Shown: positions 14,857-24,093, counted from the stretch's first letter. The stretch is DNA of 39,709 nt from Paracoccaceae bacterium (GCA_026417295.1 JAOADN010000017.1:1-39709), one strand, 5' to 3'. The notes: generated from the sequence alone by a model not told the origin. Numbers and translations are program-made.

Positions 14857-15858
14857 ATGGCTGCCGCTGCTGCCCCGGGGAAAGCACCGCATGTTCCCGT
14901 CCTGATCGGGCCGCTGATCCGGGCCGTCGCCCCCGTGCGCGGGGTCTGGGCGGACGGGACCTTCGGGGCGGGGGGCTACACGCGTGCGCTGCTGCAGGCG
15001 GGCGCCGCGCGGGTGATCGCCATCGACCGCGACCCTTCGGTCTTCGCGCTGGCGCGGGCCTGGGCGGCGGACTGGGGCGACCGGCTGAGGATGGTGCATG
15101 GAACATTCTCCGATCTCGACAGGCTTGCCGGCGAGCCTCTGGACGGCGTTGTCCTTGACCTTGGCGTCTCGTCGATGCAGCTGGACGAGCCCGGGCGCGG
15201 CTTCAGCTTCCGCCAGGAAGGGCCGCTCGACATGCGGATGGGCGGCGAAGGGCCGAGCGCGGCCGACATCGTCAATGCCGCGTCCGAGGCGGAGCTGGCA
15301 GACATCCTTTTCCATTACGGCGAGGAACGCGCGGCGCGGCGCATCGCGCGCACCATCGTCGCGGCGCGCGCCGCCCGCCCGCTGAGGACGACGACCGAGC
15401 TGTCGGCCCTGGTCGAGGGCTGCCTGCCGCGCGCCCGGCCGGGACAGAGCCATCCCGCGACGCGCAGCTTCCAGGCGCTGCGGATCGCCGTGAACGACGA
15501 GTTCGGCCAGCTTGCCGAAGGGCTGGAGGCGGCCGAGCGCGCCCTGCGCCCGGGCGGCTGGCTGGCCGTGGTGACCTTTCATTCGCTGGAGGACCGGGTG
15601 GTGAAGCGCTTCATCCAGCAGCGGTCGGGCGGGGCCGGCGGGGCGAGCCGCCATGCGCCGGCGGCGGCGGGCGAGGCGCCGGCCTTCGTTGCGGTGACGC
15701 GCGCGGCCATCCTGCCCGATGCGGAGGAACTGGCGGCCAATCCGCGCGCCCGGTCGGCCCGGCTGCGCCTGGCGCGCCGGACCGAGGCGCCGGCCGGGCG
15801 GGCGCCGCGGGCGGCCCTGGGCCTGCCGCCGGCCCTGCGCTGGGGGCGCGCACGGTGA
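14857..15858 (+). CDS. rsmH: 16S rRNA (cytosine(1402)-N(4))-methyltransferase RsmH
   Basis: The 333-aa enzyme N4-methylates C1402 in the ribosomal decoding centre using S-adenosylmethionine. It shows the RsmH signatures [29 protein letters not shown] (SAM loop), [47 protein letters not shown] and [15 protein letters not shown]. The length is normal. The stop codon overlaps the ftsL start (TGATG), so translation is coupled. The C-terminal tail is Ala/Arg-rich as in other high-GC homologues. Confidence 0.95.
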   Translation: MAAAAAPGKAPHVPVLIGPLIRAVAPVRGVWADGTFGAGGYTRALLQAGAARVIAIDRDPSVFALARAWAADWGDRLRMVHGTFSDLDRLAGEPLDGVVLDLGVSSMQLDEPGRGFSFRQEGPLDMRMGGEGPSAADIVNAASEAELADILFHYGEERAARRIARTIVAARAARPLRTTTELSALVEGCLPRARPGQSHPATRSFQALRIAVNDEFGQLAEGLEAAERALRPGGWLAVVTFHSLEDRVVKRFIQQRSGGAGGASRHAPAAAGEAPAFVAVTRAAILPDAEELAANPRARSARLRLARRTEAPAGRAPRAALGLPPALRWGRAR

Positions 15859-16205
15859 TGCGCCACGTCCTGTTCATCGCCACGGCGCTGTTCGTGATGG
15901 GCCTGGCCTTCTGGGCCTATCGCGAGAACTACCGCACGCAGGGCGAGCTGCGCGAGGTGCGCGCCCTGCGCCAGGAGATCGGCGAGCTGCGCGAGAGCCT
16001 TGCGGTGCTGCGTGCCGAATGGGCCTATCTCAACCGCCCCGACCGCCTGCGCGAGCTGGCCGAGATCAACTTCTCGCGCCTGCAGCTCCTGCCGCTGATG
16101 CCGCAGCAGTTCGGCGACATCCGCGACGTGCCCTATCCGGTGCTGACGGGTGCGGTGGCAGGCGATCCGGTGGACCTGTCCGCCAGCACGGAGGCCGCCC
16201 CGTGA
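15858..16205 (+). CDS. ftsL: Cell division protein FtsL
   Basis: This 115-aa bitopic inner-membrane protein of the divisome has a membrane segment at about residues 3-20 (HVLFIATALFVMGLAFWAY) followed by a periplasmic coiled coil (LREVRALRQEIGELRESLAVL) and the conserved end of the coil, RPDRLRELAEINF. It would pair with FtsB and activate FtsWI. Primary sequence is poorly conserved in FtsL, and the call rests on topology and position between rsmH and ftsI. ATG 15858 overlaps the rsmH stop by 1 bp; an alternative GTG is at 15855. Confidence 0.9.
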   Translation: MRHVLFIATALFVMGLAFWAYRENYRTQGELREVRALRQEIGELRESLAVLRAEWAYLNRPDRLRELAEINFSRLQLLPLMPQQFGDIRDVPYPVLTGAVAGDPVDLSASTEAAP

Positions 16206-17983
16206 TCCGCACGCCGCTGCGCCCGCTTGCCCGCATCATCAAGGCCCGCGCGGCCGGCGAGAACCCCGATGCGATCGAGCGGGAGAACCTGCGCCTGCGC
16301 CACGAGGCCCAGCGCGACCGGGCGCGGGCGCGCGCCGAGGGGCGGCTTCTGGTCCTGGGTCTGGCCTTCTTCGCCGCCTTCGCGCTGGTCGGGCTGGAGA
16401 TGGGGCGGCTGGCCGCGAGCGAGCCCGTCGAGCCCGAATCCTCGACCGGCGGGGCGGCCATCCTGGCCCAGCGCGCCGACATCGTGGACCGCACCGGGCG
16501 GGTCCTGGCCACCAACCTCCTGACGCATGCGCTTTACGCACAGCCCGCGCAGATGGTCGATCCCGAGCGCGCCGCGACGCGGCTTGCCGCGATCTTTCCC
16601 GACCTCGACGCCGCGGCGCTGCTGAAGGACTTCACCGGCAAGCGCAAGTTCATCTGGATCAAGCGGCGCATCTCGCCCGAGCAGATGCAGATGGTCCACG
16701 AGATCGGCGATCCGGGGCTGCTGTTCGGCCCGCGGGAGATGCGGCTTTATCCCAACGGGCCGCTTGCCGCGCATGTGCTGGGTGGCGCCGGCTTTGGGCG
16801 CGAGGGGGTGGATTCGGCCGAGGTGATCGGCACGGCCGGGGTCGAGAAGACCTTCGATTCCTGGCTCAGGGACCCCGCCAACGGGGGGGCATCGCTCGTC
16901 CTGTCGCTGGACCTGTCGGTGCAGTCGGCCGTGGAGGAGGTGCTGGCCGGCGGCATGCGGCTGATGAACGCCAAGGGCGCGGCGGCGATCCTGATGGATG
17001 CGCACAGCGGCGAGATCGTCGCCATGGCCTCGCTGCCGGACTTCGACCCCAACACGCGGCCGGCGATCCCGCCGAAGAAGCAGGCGGGCGACAGCCCGAT
17101 CTTCAACCGCGCGGTGCAGGGCGTCTACGAGCTGGGCTCGACCTTCAAGATCTTCACCGTCGCGCAGGCGCTGGAGCTTGGCCTGGTGAACCCCGCGACG
17201 ATGGTGGACACGAAGGAACCCTTCGTCTGGGGCAGGTTCAGGATCCACGACTTCCACAACTACGGCCCGCAGCTTTCGGTGACGGACGTCATCGTCAAGT
17301 CCTCGAACGTCGGGACGGCGCATATCGCGCTGATGATCGGCAAGGACCGCCAGCAGGACTTCCTGCGGCGCCTGGGCTTCTTCGAGCCGACGCCGGTCGA
17401 GCTGGTCGAGGCGCCGACGGGCAAGCCGCTCCTGCCGCAGAAGTGGTCGGATCTCTCGACGCTGACGATCTCTTACGGGCACGGCCTGTCGGCCAGCCCG
17501 CTGCACCTGGCCGCGGCCTATGCGACGATCGTCAACGGCGGGCTTAGGGTGACGCCGACGATCCTGAAGCAGCCCAACCGCCAGCCGGGCGAGCGCGTCA
17601 TCTCGCCCGAGGTCTCGGCCATCATGCGCGACATGCTGCGCCAGGTCGTGCTGCGCGGCACGGCGACGATCGCCGACGTGCCGGGATACGACGTCGGCGG
17701 CAAGACCGGCACCGCCGACAAGCCGAAGCCGGGGGGCGGCTACTACGACGACAAGGTGATCACCACCTTCGCCTCGATCTTTCCGGCGAAGGATCCGAAA
17801 TACGTGCTGGTCGTTTCGCTGGACGAGCCGGTCGAGACCTCGGGCACCGAGCAGCGGCGGACGGCGGGCTGGACCTCGGTGCCGGTGGCCGCCGAGATCA
17901 TCCGCCGCGTCGCGCCGCTTCTGGGGCTGCGTCCCGAGGTTGAAGCCCGCGCGTCCGATGGTTTAACACTCGTCGCCAACTGA
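16202..17983 (+). CDS. ftsI: Division-specific peptidoglycan transpeptidase FtsI (PBP3)
   Basis: The 593-aa class B penicillin-binding protein crosslinks septal peptidoglycan. A cytoplasmic basic N-terminus is followed by a membrane helix (about 49-70), the PBP dimerisation domain (RADIVDRTGRVLATN) and the transpeptidase domain with the active serine in GSTFK (Ser313, Lys316), SSN at 367-369 and KTG at 501-503. The start is GTG 16202, overlapping the ftsL stop codon as GTGA. The active-site motifs are complete, so it should be the beta-lactam-sensitive septal enzyme. Confidence 0.95.
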   Translation: MIRTPLRPLARIIKARAAGENPDAIERENLRLRHEAQRDRARARAEGRLLVLGLAFFAAFALVGLEMGRLAASEPVEPESSTGGAAILAQRADIVDRTGRVLATNLLTHALYAQPAQMVDPERAATRLAAIFPDLDAAALLKDFTGKRKFIWIKRRISPEQMQMVHEIGDPGLLFGPREMRLYPNGPLAAHVLGGAGFGREGVDSAEVIGTAGVEKTFDSWLRDPANGGASLVLSLDLSVQSAVEEVLAGGMRLMNAKGAAAILMDAHSGEIVAMASLPDFDPNTRPAIPPKKQAGDSPIFNRAVQGVYELGSTFKIFTVAQALELGLVNPATMVDTKEPFVWGRFRIHDFHNYGPQLSVTDVIVKSSNVGTAHIALMIGKDRQQDFLRRLGFFEPTPVELVEAPTGKPLLPQKWSDLSTLTISYGHGLSASPLHLAAAYATIVNGGLRVTPTILKQPNRQPGERVISPEVSAIMRDMLRQVVLRGTATIADVPGYDVGGKTGTADKPKPGGGYYDDKVITTFASIFPAKDPKYVLVVSLDEPVETSGTEQRRTAGWTSVPVAAEIIRRVAPLLGLRPEVEARASDGLTLVAN

Positions 17984-18025
17984 GGGGCGGGCAGGCCGGG
18001 GCGACGGCGCCCCGAACGGGACGGG

Positions 18026-19510
18026 ATGGGGCGCGAGACAGGCAAATCGCTGGCAGACCTCGGCCTGTCCGCGCTGGGCGGGCGAGAGGCGCGCATCACG
18101 GGCGTGACGGTGGACAGCCGGCAGGTGAAGCCCGGATTCCTCTTCGCCGCGCTGCCGGGGACGGCCGTCCACGGGGCCGAGTTCGTGCCCTTCGCGCTGC
18201 GCATGGAAGCGGCCGCGATCCTGACCGACCGCGCCGGGGCCGCGATCGCGCGGGCGGCGCTGGAGGGCTGGGACGGGGCGGTCGTCGTCGCCGAGGACGC
18301 GCGCCAGGCGCTGGCCGGCGCGGCGGCGCTGTGGTTCGGGCGCCAGCCGGCGACGGTGGTCGCCGTCACCGGCACCAACGGCAAGACCAGCGTCGCGAGC
18401 TTTACCCGCCAGATCTGGACCGCCCTGGGGCAGCAGGCCGTCAACATCGGGACGACCGGGATCGAGGGCGCCTGGGCCGCCCCCTCGGCCCACACGACGC
18501 CCGATCCGGTGACGCTGCACCGCCTGCTGGCGGAGATGGCGGAGGCCGGCGTCACCCATGCGGCGATGGAGGCGTCGAGCCACGGGCTGGACCAGCGGCG
18601 GCTGGACGGAGTGGCGCTGGCGGCGGCGGGGTTCACCAACCTGACGCAGGACCACCTGGACTATCACGGGACGATGGAGGCCTATTTCGAGGCCAAGGCG
18701 GGCCTGTTCGCCCGCGTGCTGCCGCCCGAGGGGACGGCCGTCATCAACCTGCACGACCCGGCCGGGCACCGCATGGCAGCGATCGCGCGGGCCCGCGGGC
18801 AGAAGGTGATCGCCGTCGGGACGGCGGCGGCGGACGATCTGGCCATCCTCGGCCAGCGGTTCGATTCGACCGGGCAGGACCTGCGCTTCGCCTGGCGCGG
18901 CACGCCGCACATGGCGCGGCTGCACCTGATCGGCGGGTTCCAGGCCTCGAACGTGCTGGTGGCGGCGGGGCTGGCGATCGCCGCCGGCGAGGCGCCCGAC
19001 GCGGTCTTCGCGGCGCTGCCGCGGCTGGTCACGGTGCGCGGGCGGATGCAGCTGGTCGCGACGCGGACCAACGGTGCGTCGGTCTTCGTCGATTATGCCC
19101 ATACGCCCGATGCGGTGGAGACGGCGCTGAAGGCGCTGCGTCCGCACGTGATGGGGCGCATCGTCATCGTCATGGGGGCGGGCGGCGACCGCGACCGCGG
19201 CAAGCGCCCGCTGATGGGCGCGGCGGCGGCGCGCCACGCCGATGTGGTGATCGTCACCGACGACAACCCGCGCAGCGAGGACCCCGCGGCGATCCGCGCG
19301 GCGATCCTGGCGGCCTGTCCCGAGGCGACCGAGGTGCCCGACCGGGCCGAGGCGATCCTGCGCGGGGTGGACGCGCTGGGGCCCGGGGACGCGCTTCTGG
19401 TCGCGGGAAAGGGCCACGAGACGGGCCAGATCGTCGGGCAGGACATCTATCCATTCGACGATGCCGAGCAGGCCAGCGTGTCGGTCGCGGCCCTGGACGG
19501 GCGGATATGA
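18026..19510 (+). CDS. murE: UDP-MurNAc-L-Ala-D-Glu: meso-diaminopimelate ligase MurE
   Basis: This 494-aa Mur ligase adds the third amino acid to the peptidoglycan stem. It has the substrate-binding VTVDSRQVKPGFLFAAL, the ATP loop GTNGKTS (116-122), LTQDHLDYHGTM containing the carbamylated-lysine region, and the DNPR motif (413-416), which selects meso-diaminopimelate over lysine and so agrees with a Gram-negative cell wall. It starts 42 bp after ftsI and overlaps murF by 4 bp (ATGA). Confidence 0.95.
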   Translation: MGRETGKSLADLGLSALGGREARITGVTVDSRQVKPGFLFAALPGTAVHGAEFVPFALRMEAAAILTDRAGAAIARAALEGWDGAVVVAEDARQALAGAAALWFGRQPATVVAVTGTNGKTSVASFTRQIWTALGQQAVNIGTTGIEGAWAAPSAHTTPDPVTLHRLLAEMAEAGVTHAAMEASSHGLDQRRLDGVALAAAGFTNLTQDHLDYHGTMEAYFEAKAGLFARVLPPEGTAVINLHDPAGHRMAAIARARGQKVIAVGTAAADDLAILGQRFDSTGQDLRFAWRGTPHMARLHLIGGFQASNVLVAAGLAIAAGEAPDAVFAALPRLVTVRGRMQLVATRTNGASVFVDYAHTPDAVETALKALRPHVMGRIVIVMGAGGDRDRGKRPLMGAAAARHADVVIVTDDNPRSEDPAAIRAAILAACPEATEVPDRAEAILRGVDALGPGDALLVAGKGHETGQIVGQDIYPFDDAEQASVSVAALDGRI

Positions 19511-20967
19511 GCGCGCCGCTCTGGACCGCCGAGGAAATCGCGGCTGCCGTCGCGGGGCGCGCGACGCGCGCCTTTGCGGCGACCGGCGTCTCGATCGACA
19601 GCCGCACGATCCGGCCTGGCGAGCTGTTCGTGGCGCTGAGCGCGGCGCGGGACGGGCACGACTTCGTCGCCGACGCGCTGGCGCGCGGTGCCGCCGGGGC
19701 GCTGGTCAGCCGCCTGCCCGCCGGCCTGCCCGCCGATGCCCCGCTGGTCGTCGCGGGCGACGTGCAGGCCGCGCTGGAATCGCTCGGCCGGGCCGCGCGC
19801 GCCCGCACCGGCGCCCGGGTCGTCGCCGTCACCGGCTCGGCCGGCAAGACCTCGACCAAGGAAATGCTGCGCGAGGTCCTGTCGCGGCAGGGCGCGACCC
19901 ATGCCTCGGAGGCGAGCTACAACAACCACTGGGGCGTGCCGCTGACGCTGGCCCGGATGCCGCCCGGCACGGCCTTTGCCGTCGTCGAGATCGGCATGAA
20001 CCATCCCGGCGAGATCGCCCCGCTGTCGCGCATGACCCGCCCCCATGTCGCCGTCGTCACCACGGTCGCCGCGGCGCATCTGGAGGCCTTCGACGACATC
20101 GCCGGGATCGCGCGGGAGAAGGCCTCGATCTTCGAGGGGCTGGAGCCCGGCGGCATCGCCGTCATTCCCTCGGGCCTGGCCGTCACGCCGATCCTGCGCG
20201 CGAAGGCCGAGGCCCATGCGGCGCGCATCCTGTCCTTCGGGGCGGCGGCGGCGGACGACTACCGCCTCGAGGGTGTGACGCTGGCGCGTGACACGACGGT
20301 TGCACGCGCCCTGCGCGCCGGGCAGCCCGTCCTTTACAAGGTGCAGAGCGCCGGGCGGCACTTTGCGCTGAACGCGCTGGCGGTCATCGCGGTGGCCGAG
20401 GCGCTGGGCGCCGCCCCCGCCGTCGTCGCCTGCGACATCGGCCAGTGGCGCCCGCCCGCCGGGCGCGGCCAGCGCGAGCGGATCGTGCTGGACATCGTCG
20501 AGGACGACATGGCCTTCGAGCTGATCGACGATGCCTTCAACGCCAATCCCGCCTCGGTGGCGGCGGCGCTGGACGTGCTGGGCGCGGCCGAGGTGATCAA
20601 CGGCATCGGGCGGCGCGCAGAGGGGCGGCGGATCGCCGTGCTTGGCGACATGCTGGAACTGGGGCCCACGGAGGCGGAGCTGCACCGCGCCATCGCCGCG
20701 CATCCGGCGATGGACCGGATCGACTGCGTCCATTGCGTCGGGCCGCGGATGCGCTGGCTGTGGGAGGTGCTGCCGCACGGCCGGCGCGGCGAATGGCACG
20801 CGACCGCGGAGGAACTGGCGGGGCGGGCGCGGCTGATCGTCGATGCGGGGGACGTGGTGCTGGTCAAGGGATCGAAGGGGTCCCGTGTCAGTCTGGTGGT
20901 TGACGCCCTGCGCAAACTGGGGCAACCGGGCGCGCCCGCGGGGGCCAGCGGAAGGGATGTTGTCTGA
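19507..20967 (+). CDS. murF: UDP-MurNAc-tripeptide: D-Ala-D-Ala ligase MurF
   Basis: The 486-aa cytoplasmic Mur ligase adds D-Ala-D-Ala to the stem peptide. It has ATGVSIDSRTIRPGELFVAL at the N-terminus, the ATP loop GSAGKTST (110-117), AVVEIGMNHPGEI and the late IDDAFNANPASVAAAL signature. ATG 19507 overlaps the murE stop, and the stop codon directly abuts the mraY ATG with no intervening base, so the three are translated as a coupled unit. Confidence 0.95.
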   Translation: MSAPLWTAEEIAAAVAGRATRAFAATGVSIDSRTIRPGELFVALSAARDGHDFVADALARGAAGALVSRLPAGLPADAPLVVAGDVQAALESLGRAARARTGARVVAVTGSAGKTSTKEMLREVLSRQGATHASEASYNNHWGVPLTLARMPPGTAFAVVEIGMNHPGEIAPLSRMTRPHVAVVTTVAAAHLEAFDDIAGIAREKASIFEGLEPGGIAVIPSGLAVTPILRAKAEAHAARILSFGAAAADDYRLEGVTLARDTTVARALRAGQPVLYKVQSAGRHFALNALAVIAVAEALGAAPAVVACDIGQWRPPAGRGQRERIVLDIVEDDMAFELIDDAFNANPASVAAALDVLGAAEVINGIGRRAEGRRIAVLGDMLELGPTEAELHRAIAAHPAMDRIDCVHCVGPRMRWLWEVLPHGRRGEWHATAEELAGRARLIVDAGDVVLVKGSKGSRVSLVVDALRKLGQPGAPAGASGRDVV

Positions 20968-22050
20968 ATGCTGTACTGGCTTGCCAACCTGTCGGAGGGC
21001 GGAGGGGTGTTCAACCTGTTCCGCTACATCACCTTCCGGGCGGGGGGTGCGTTCTTCACCGCGCTGGTCTTCGGCTTCGTCTTCGGCCCCTGGCTGATCG
21101 ACCTGCTGCGCCGCCGGCAGGGCAAGGGCCAGCCGATCCGCGACGACGGGCCGGAGAGCCATTTCGCCAAGGCGGGCACGCCGACGATGGGGGGGCTTCT
21201 CATCCTGTCGGCGCTGGTGGTGGCGACGCTGCTCTGGGCGCGGCTCGACAATCCCTATGTGTGGATCGTGCTTCTGGTCACGCTGGGCTTCGGCCTGATC
21301 GGCTTTGCCGACGACTATGCCAAGGTGACGCGCCAGACCTCGCGGGGGGTGTCCTCGCGCGTGCGGTTCCTGATCGGCCTCGTCCTGGCGGCGCTGGCCG
21401 GTGCGGCGGCGGCCTGGGTGCATCCGCCCGATCTGACGAACCAGCTGGCCCTGCCGGTGCTGAAGAACGCGCTGATCGATCTGGGCTGGTTCTTCGTGCC
21501 CTTCGCGATGATCGTCATCGTCGGGGCGGCCAATGCCGTCAACCTGACGGACGGGCTGGACGGGCTGGCCATCATGCCGGTGATGATCGCCGCGGGGTCG
21601 CTGGGGATCATCGCCTATGCCGTCGGGCGGTCGGACTTCTCGGCCTATCTCGACGTGCATTACGTGCCGGGCACGGGGGAGCTTCTGATCTTCACCGCCG
21701 GGCTGATCGGCGGGGGGCTGGGATTCCTGTGGTACAACGCCCCGCCGGCAGCCGTGTTCATGGGCGACACGGGATCGCTGGCCCTGGGCGGCGCGCTGGG
21801 CGCGATCGCCGTCTGCACCAAGCACGAGATCGTGCTGGCGGTGGTGGGCGGGCTGTTCGTCGTCGAGGCGATGAGCGTCATCATCCAGGTCCTCTACTTC
21901 AAGCGGACCGGGCGGCGGGTCTTCCTGATGGCGCCGATCCATCATCATTTCGAGAAGAAGGGCTGGGCCGAGCCGCAGATCGTCATCCGCTTCTGGATCA
22001 TCTCGGTCGTGCTGGCGCTGATCGGCCTTGCCACGCTGAAGCTGCGTTAG
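20968..22050 (+). CDS. mraY: Phospho-MurNAc-pentapeptide transferase MraY
   Basis: This 360-aa integral membrane enzyme transfers phospho-MurNAc-pentapeptide from UDP to undecaprenyl phosphate, making lipid I. About ten hydrophobic segments are present, together with [14 protein letters not shown], the Asp-rich loop [19 protein letters not shown] and the C-terminal [14 protein letters not shown]. The start directly follows the murF stop. Here the dcw series stops: the next gene is on the opposite strand and murD, ftsW and murG are not present. Confidence 0.95.
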   Translation: MLYWLANLSEGGGVFNLFRYITFRAGGAFFTALVFGFVFGPWLIDLLRRRQGKGQPIRDDGPESHFAKAGTPTMGGLLILSALVVATLLWARLDNPYVWIVLLVTLGFGLIGFADDYAKVTRQTSRGVSSRVRFLIGLVLAALAGAAAAWVHPPDLTNQLALPVLKNALIDLGWFFVPFAMIVIVGAANAVNLTDGLDGLAIMPVMIAAGSLGIIAYAVGRSDFSAYLDVHYVPGTGELLIFTAGLIGGGLGFLWYNAPPAAVFMGDTGSLALGGALGAIAVCTKHEIVLAVVGGLFVVEAMSVIIQVLYFKRTGRRVFLMAPIHHHFEKKGWAEPQIVIRFWIISVVLALIGLATLKLR

Positions 22051-22070
22051 GGGCGCGCGCGGGCGCGCCC
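22051..22070. terminator. Hairpin between convergent mraY and XRE genes
   Basis: GGGCGCGC and GCGCGCCC form an 8-bp stem with a 4-nt loop right after the mraY stop codon, filling most of the 30-bp convergent gap. There is no T tract on either side; it may act for both strands. Confidence 0.4.
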
Positions 22071-22080
22071 TGGCCGGGCC

Positions 22081-22941
22081 TCAGGCCAGCTCGGCGCGCA
22101 GCCCCGCGAGCAGCGCGGGGAAGTCCCGTGCGGCGGTCGCGGCCTCTTTCACCAGCCAGTCGAAATGGGCCTGGATCGAGGCGATGCGCGCCCTGTCGCG
22201 GAAGGCGATGTGGCTGCGTCCGAGATAGATGACGGCGAGGAGCGGGCCGAAGACGGTGAGCGGCGCCGAGAATACCCGGCGGGCATCGAAGACGTAGACG
22301 CGCAGGGCGGGATAGAGCTGGGCGTTGAGCTCCAGCATCCGGTCGATCTGGTCGAGCCGCGTGGTGCGGGGCAGCCCGTCGTAATAGCCCTGGGCGCGGG
22401 CGAAGGCGTTGAGTTCGTGCAGCGGCAGGGCGATCTCCCAGTCCGAGCCTGCGCCACGCATCCAGTTCAGCCGGTCCTCCGAGGCGCCGATCGCCTGTTC
22501 GGCGGTGCGCCCGAGCTGGGGGGTGTATTCCCATTCCAGCATGGCGCGGGTCTTGAGCATGTCGGGCAGCGTTGCGGGGACGTGGCGGATCTTGTAGCCG
22601 GCGGCCTCGCGGTGCCAGCCGAAGATCGTCTCGTCGATCATGGCGCGCGGCGCCTCGGTGATGGAGAGCGAGGCGGCGAGGATGTCGGCCAGCGGTTCGG
22701 GGCGGTCGGTCAGGCCGAGCAGCCAGTCGGCCGAGACGCCGAGGGCGGCCGCGCAGGCGGCCACGAGCTGGCCCCCGGGCAGCCGGGCGGTGGCCGGGGC
22801 GAGAAGCTGGGAGACGGTGGAGCGGTCGACGCCGGCCGCGCGGGCAAGGGCGCTCTGGCTGACCTGGCGGTCCTCCATGGCCCGGGCGAGGCGGCGGCGG
22901 AAGAGGTCGGTGCGGGTGCGCCTGTCGATCATTTCCGTCAT
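22081..22941 (-). CDS. XRE-family transcriptional regulator with large C-terminal domain
   Basis: The 286-aa protein has an N-terminal helix-turn-helix (about 10-70: RRRLARAMEDRQVSQSALAR, then VDRSTVSQLLAPATARLPGG) and an approximately 190-residue C-terminal part I cannot assign (WEYTPQLGRTAEQAIGASED, VFGPLLAVIYLGRSHIAFRD), probably a sensory or dimerisation domain. It is divergent from a fatty-acid desaturase, and precise inverted repeats lie in the shared intergenic region, so it likely regulates itself and the desaturase in response to lipid state; that is inference. ATG 22941 is used; ATG 22932 is an alternative, and neither has a strong ribosome site. Confidence 0.8.
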   Translation of the reverse strand: MTEMIDRRTRTDLFRRRLARAMEDRQVSQSALARAAGVDRSTVSQLLAPATARLPGGQLVAACAAALGVSADWLLGLTDRPEPLADILAASLSITEAPRAMIDETIFGWHREAAGYKIRHVPATLPDMLKTRAMLEWEYTPQLGRTAEQAIGASEDRLNWMRGAGSDWEIALPLHELNAFARAQGYYDGLPRTTRLDQIDRMLELNAQLYPALRVYVFDARRVFSAPLTVFGPLLAVIYLGRSHIAFRDRARIASIQAHFDWLVKEAATAARDFPALLAGLRAELA

Positions 22942-22956
22942 CTGGTGAATCCGCAA

Positions 22957-22976
22957 AACATACGTTAGCGAATGTT
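22957..22976. promoter_or_regulatory. 20-bp operator-like palindrome in the XRE/desaturase region
   Basis: The sequence follows AACATNCGNTANCGNATGTT: 16 of 20 positions obey two-fold symmetry. It begins 16 bp upstream of the regulator start. Its size and symmetry suit a dimeric XRE repressor acting on its own promoter. Confidence 0.6.
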
Positions 22977-22990
22977 GCGCATCTTCGGAG

Positions 22991-23027
22991 TTCCGGCAGG
23001 GCCTTGCAAGAGCTAGAATTGCAAGGC
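22991..23027 (+). promoter_or_regulatory. Desaturase promoter with inverted repeat around the -10
   Basis: A perfect 9-bp inverted repeat, GCCTTGCAA (23001-23009) and TTGCAAGGC (23019-23027), flanks GAGCTAGAA. The -10 candidate TAGAAT (23014-23019) sits inside the repeat, 17 bp after a weak TTCCGG (22991-22996). The repeat could be a repressor site blocking the -10 or a hairpin in a leader; the desaturase ATG is 28 bp further on. Confidence 0.5.
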
Positions 23028-23055
23028 GGATCAGGGACTTCGCGGAGGTGAGGGG

Positions 23056-23955
23056 ATGCGGAAGGACAGGGATGGCGGCACGGAATGGCCGACGCTCCTG
23101 CTGATCGCGGCCTGCTACGGGACCTGGGCCTGGGCCACGACCTGGCTTTCGGCGGCCTTCCTGCCGGCCGGGATCGTCCTCACCGCGCTGGCGATCACGC
23201 TGCATTCCTCGCTGCAGCACGAGGCGCTGCACGGCCACCCGTTCCGCAGCCCCCGGCTGAACCATGCGCTGGTCTTCCTGCCGCTCGGGCTGCTCTTTCC
23301 CTATGGCCGGTTCCGCGACCTGCACCTTGCCCATCACAGGGACGAGCACCTGACCGATCCCTACGACGATCCTGAATCGAACTATCTGGACCCGAAGGTC
23401 TGGCGCCGCCTGCCGGGGCCGGTGCGGGTGCTCATGCGGTTCAACAACACGCTCTTCGGGCGGCTGACCGCCGGCCCGGCGATCGGCGCCTGGGTCTTCC
23501 TGCGCGGCGAGCTGCGCGCCCTGCGGGCGGGGGATGCGCAGGTGCGGCGGGACTGGATACTGCATGCGGCGGGGCTGGTGCCCGTCATCGCCTGGATCTG
23601 GATGGCGGCCATGCCCGGCTGGGCCTATCTGGCCGCCGCCTATGGCGGGATGTCGGTCCTGAAGATCCGCACCTATCTGGAGCACCGCGCCCATGCCCTG
23701 CCGCGCGGGCGGACGGTGATCATCGAGGGGCAGGGGCTTCTGTCCTTCCTCTTCCTCAACAATTCGCTCCACGTCGTCCATCATGCGCGGCCGGGAGTGC
23801 CCTGGTACCGGCTGCCCGCGGTCTACCGCGCCGGGCGGGAGGAGTACCGCCGGCGGAACGAGGGCTATGTCTACGCGTCCTACGGCGAGATCTTCCGCCG
23901 CCACCTGTTCCGCGCGAAGGACCCGGTCCCCCATCCGCTGATGCCCGACCGGTAG
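23056..23955 (+). CDS. Membrane fatty acid desaturase
   Basis: This 299-aa di-iron membrane enzyme has the three histidine boxes of the family: HEALH (55-59), HLAHH (90-94) and HVVHH (239-243), the last preceded by LNNSLH. Several hydrophobic segments lie between them. It would introduce double bonds into an acyl chain, or hydroxylate or desaturate a related lipid; the exact substrate is not readable. The ATG at 23056 follows GAGGTGAGGGG. The divergent XRE gene and the operator-like repeats suggest regulated expression. Confidence 0.88.
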   Translation: MRKDRDGGTEWPTLLLIAACYGTWAWATTWLSAAFLPAGIVLTALAITLHSSLQHEALHGHPFRSPRLNHALVFLPLGLLFPYGRFRDLHLAHHRDEHLTDPYDDPESNYLDPKVWRRLPGPVRVLMRFNNTLFGRLTAGPAIGAWVFLRGELRALRAGDAQVRRDWILHAAGLVPVIAWIWMAAMPGWAYLAAAYGGMSVLKIRTYLEHRAHALPRGRTVIIEGQGLLSFLFLNNSLHVVHHARPGVPWYRLPAVYRAGREEYRRRNEGYVYASYGEIFRRHLFRAKDPVPHPLMPDR

Positions 23956-24006
23956 GGCCGCAGGGCGCCCGCCGCCGGGCCTTGCCGGCGCGTGGCGTCC
24001 GGGCGC

Positions 24007-24093
24007 CGATGCGGCTGCGCAGCCGCATCGCCATGCCGCGCACGCGGCATGGCGACGGGCCTTCGAAGGCCCGTCGCGGCGCCCCCGGGGCGC
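24007..24093. repeat. Cluster of four abutting perfect palindromes
   Basis: Between the convergent desaturase and NUDIX genes lie four back-to-back palindromes: 24007-24030 (24 bp), 24029-24054 (two 12-bp arms, CA centre), 24052-24077 (26 bp, centred on TTCGAA) and 24079-24093 (7-bp arms). The first three overlap by two or three bases. They are unlike each other in sequence. No T tract follows, so they are not ordinary terminators, although they could stop transcription from both sides. The flanking part of the 152-bp gap also has GGCGCCC / GGGCGCC arms at 23964 and 24001. Confidence 0.85.
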
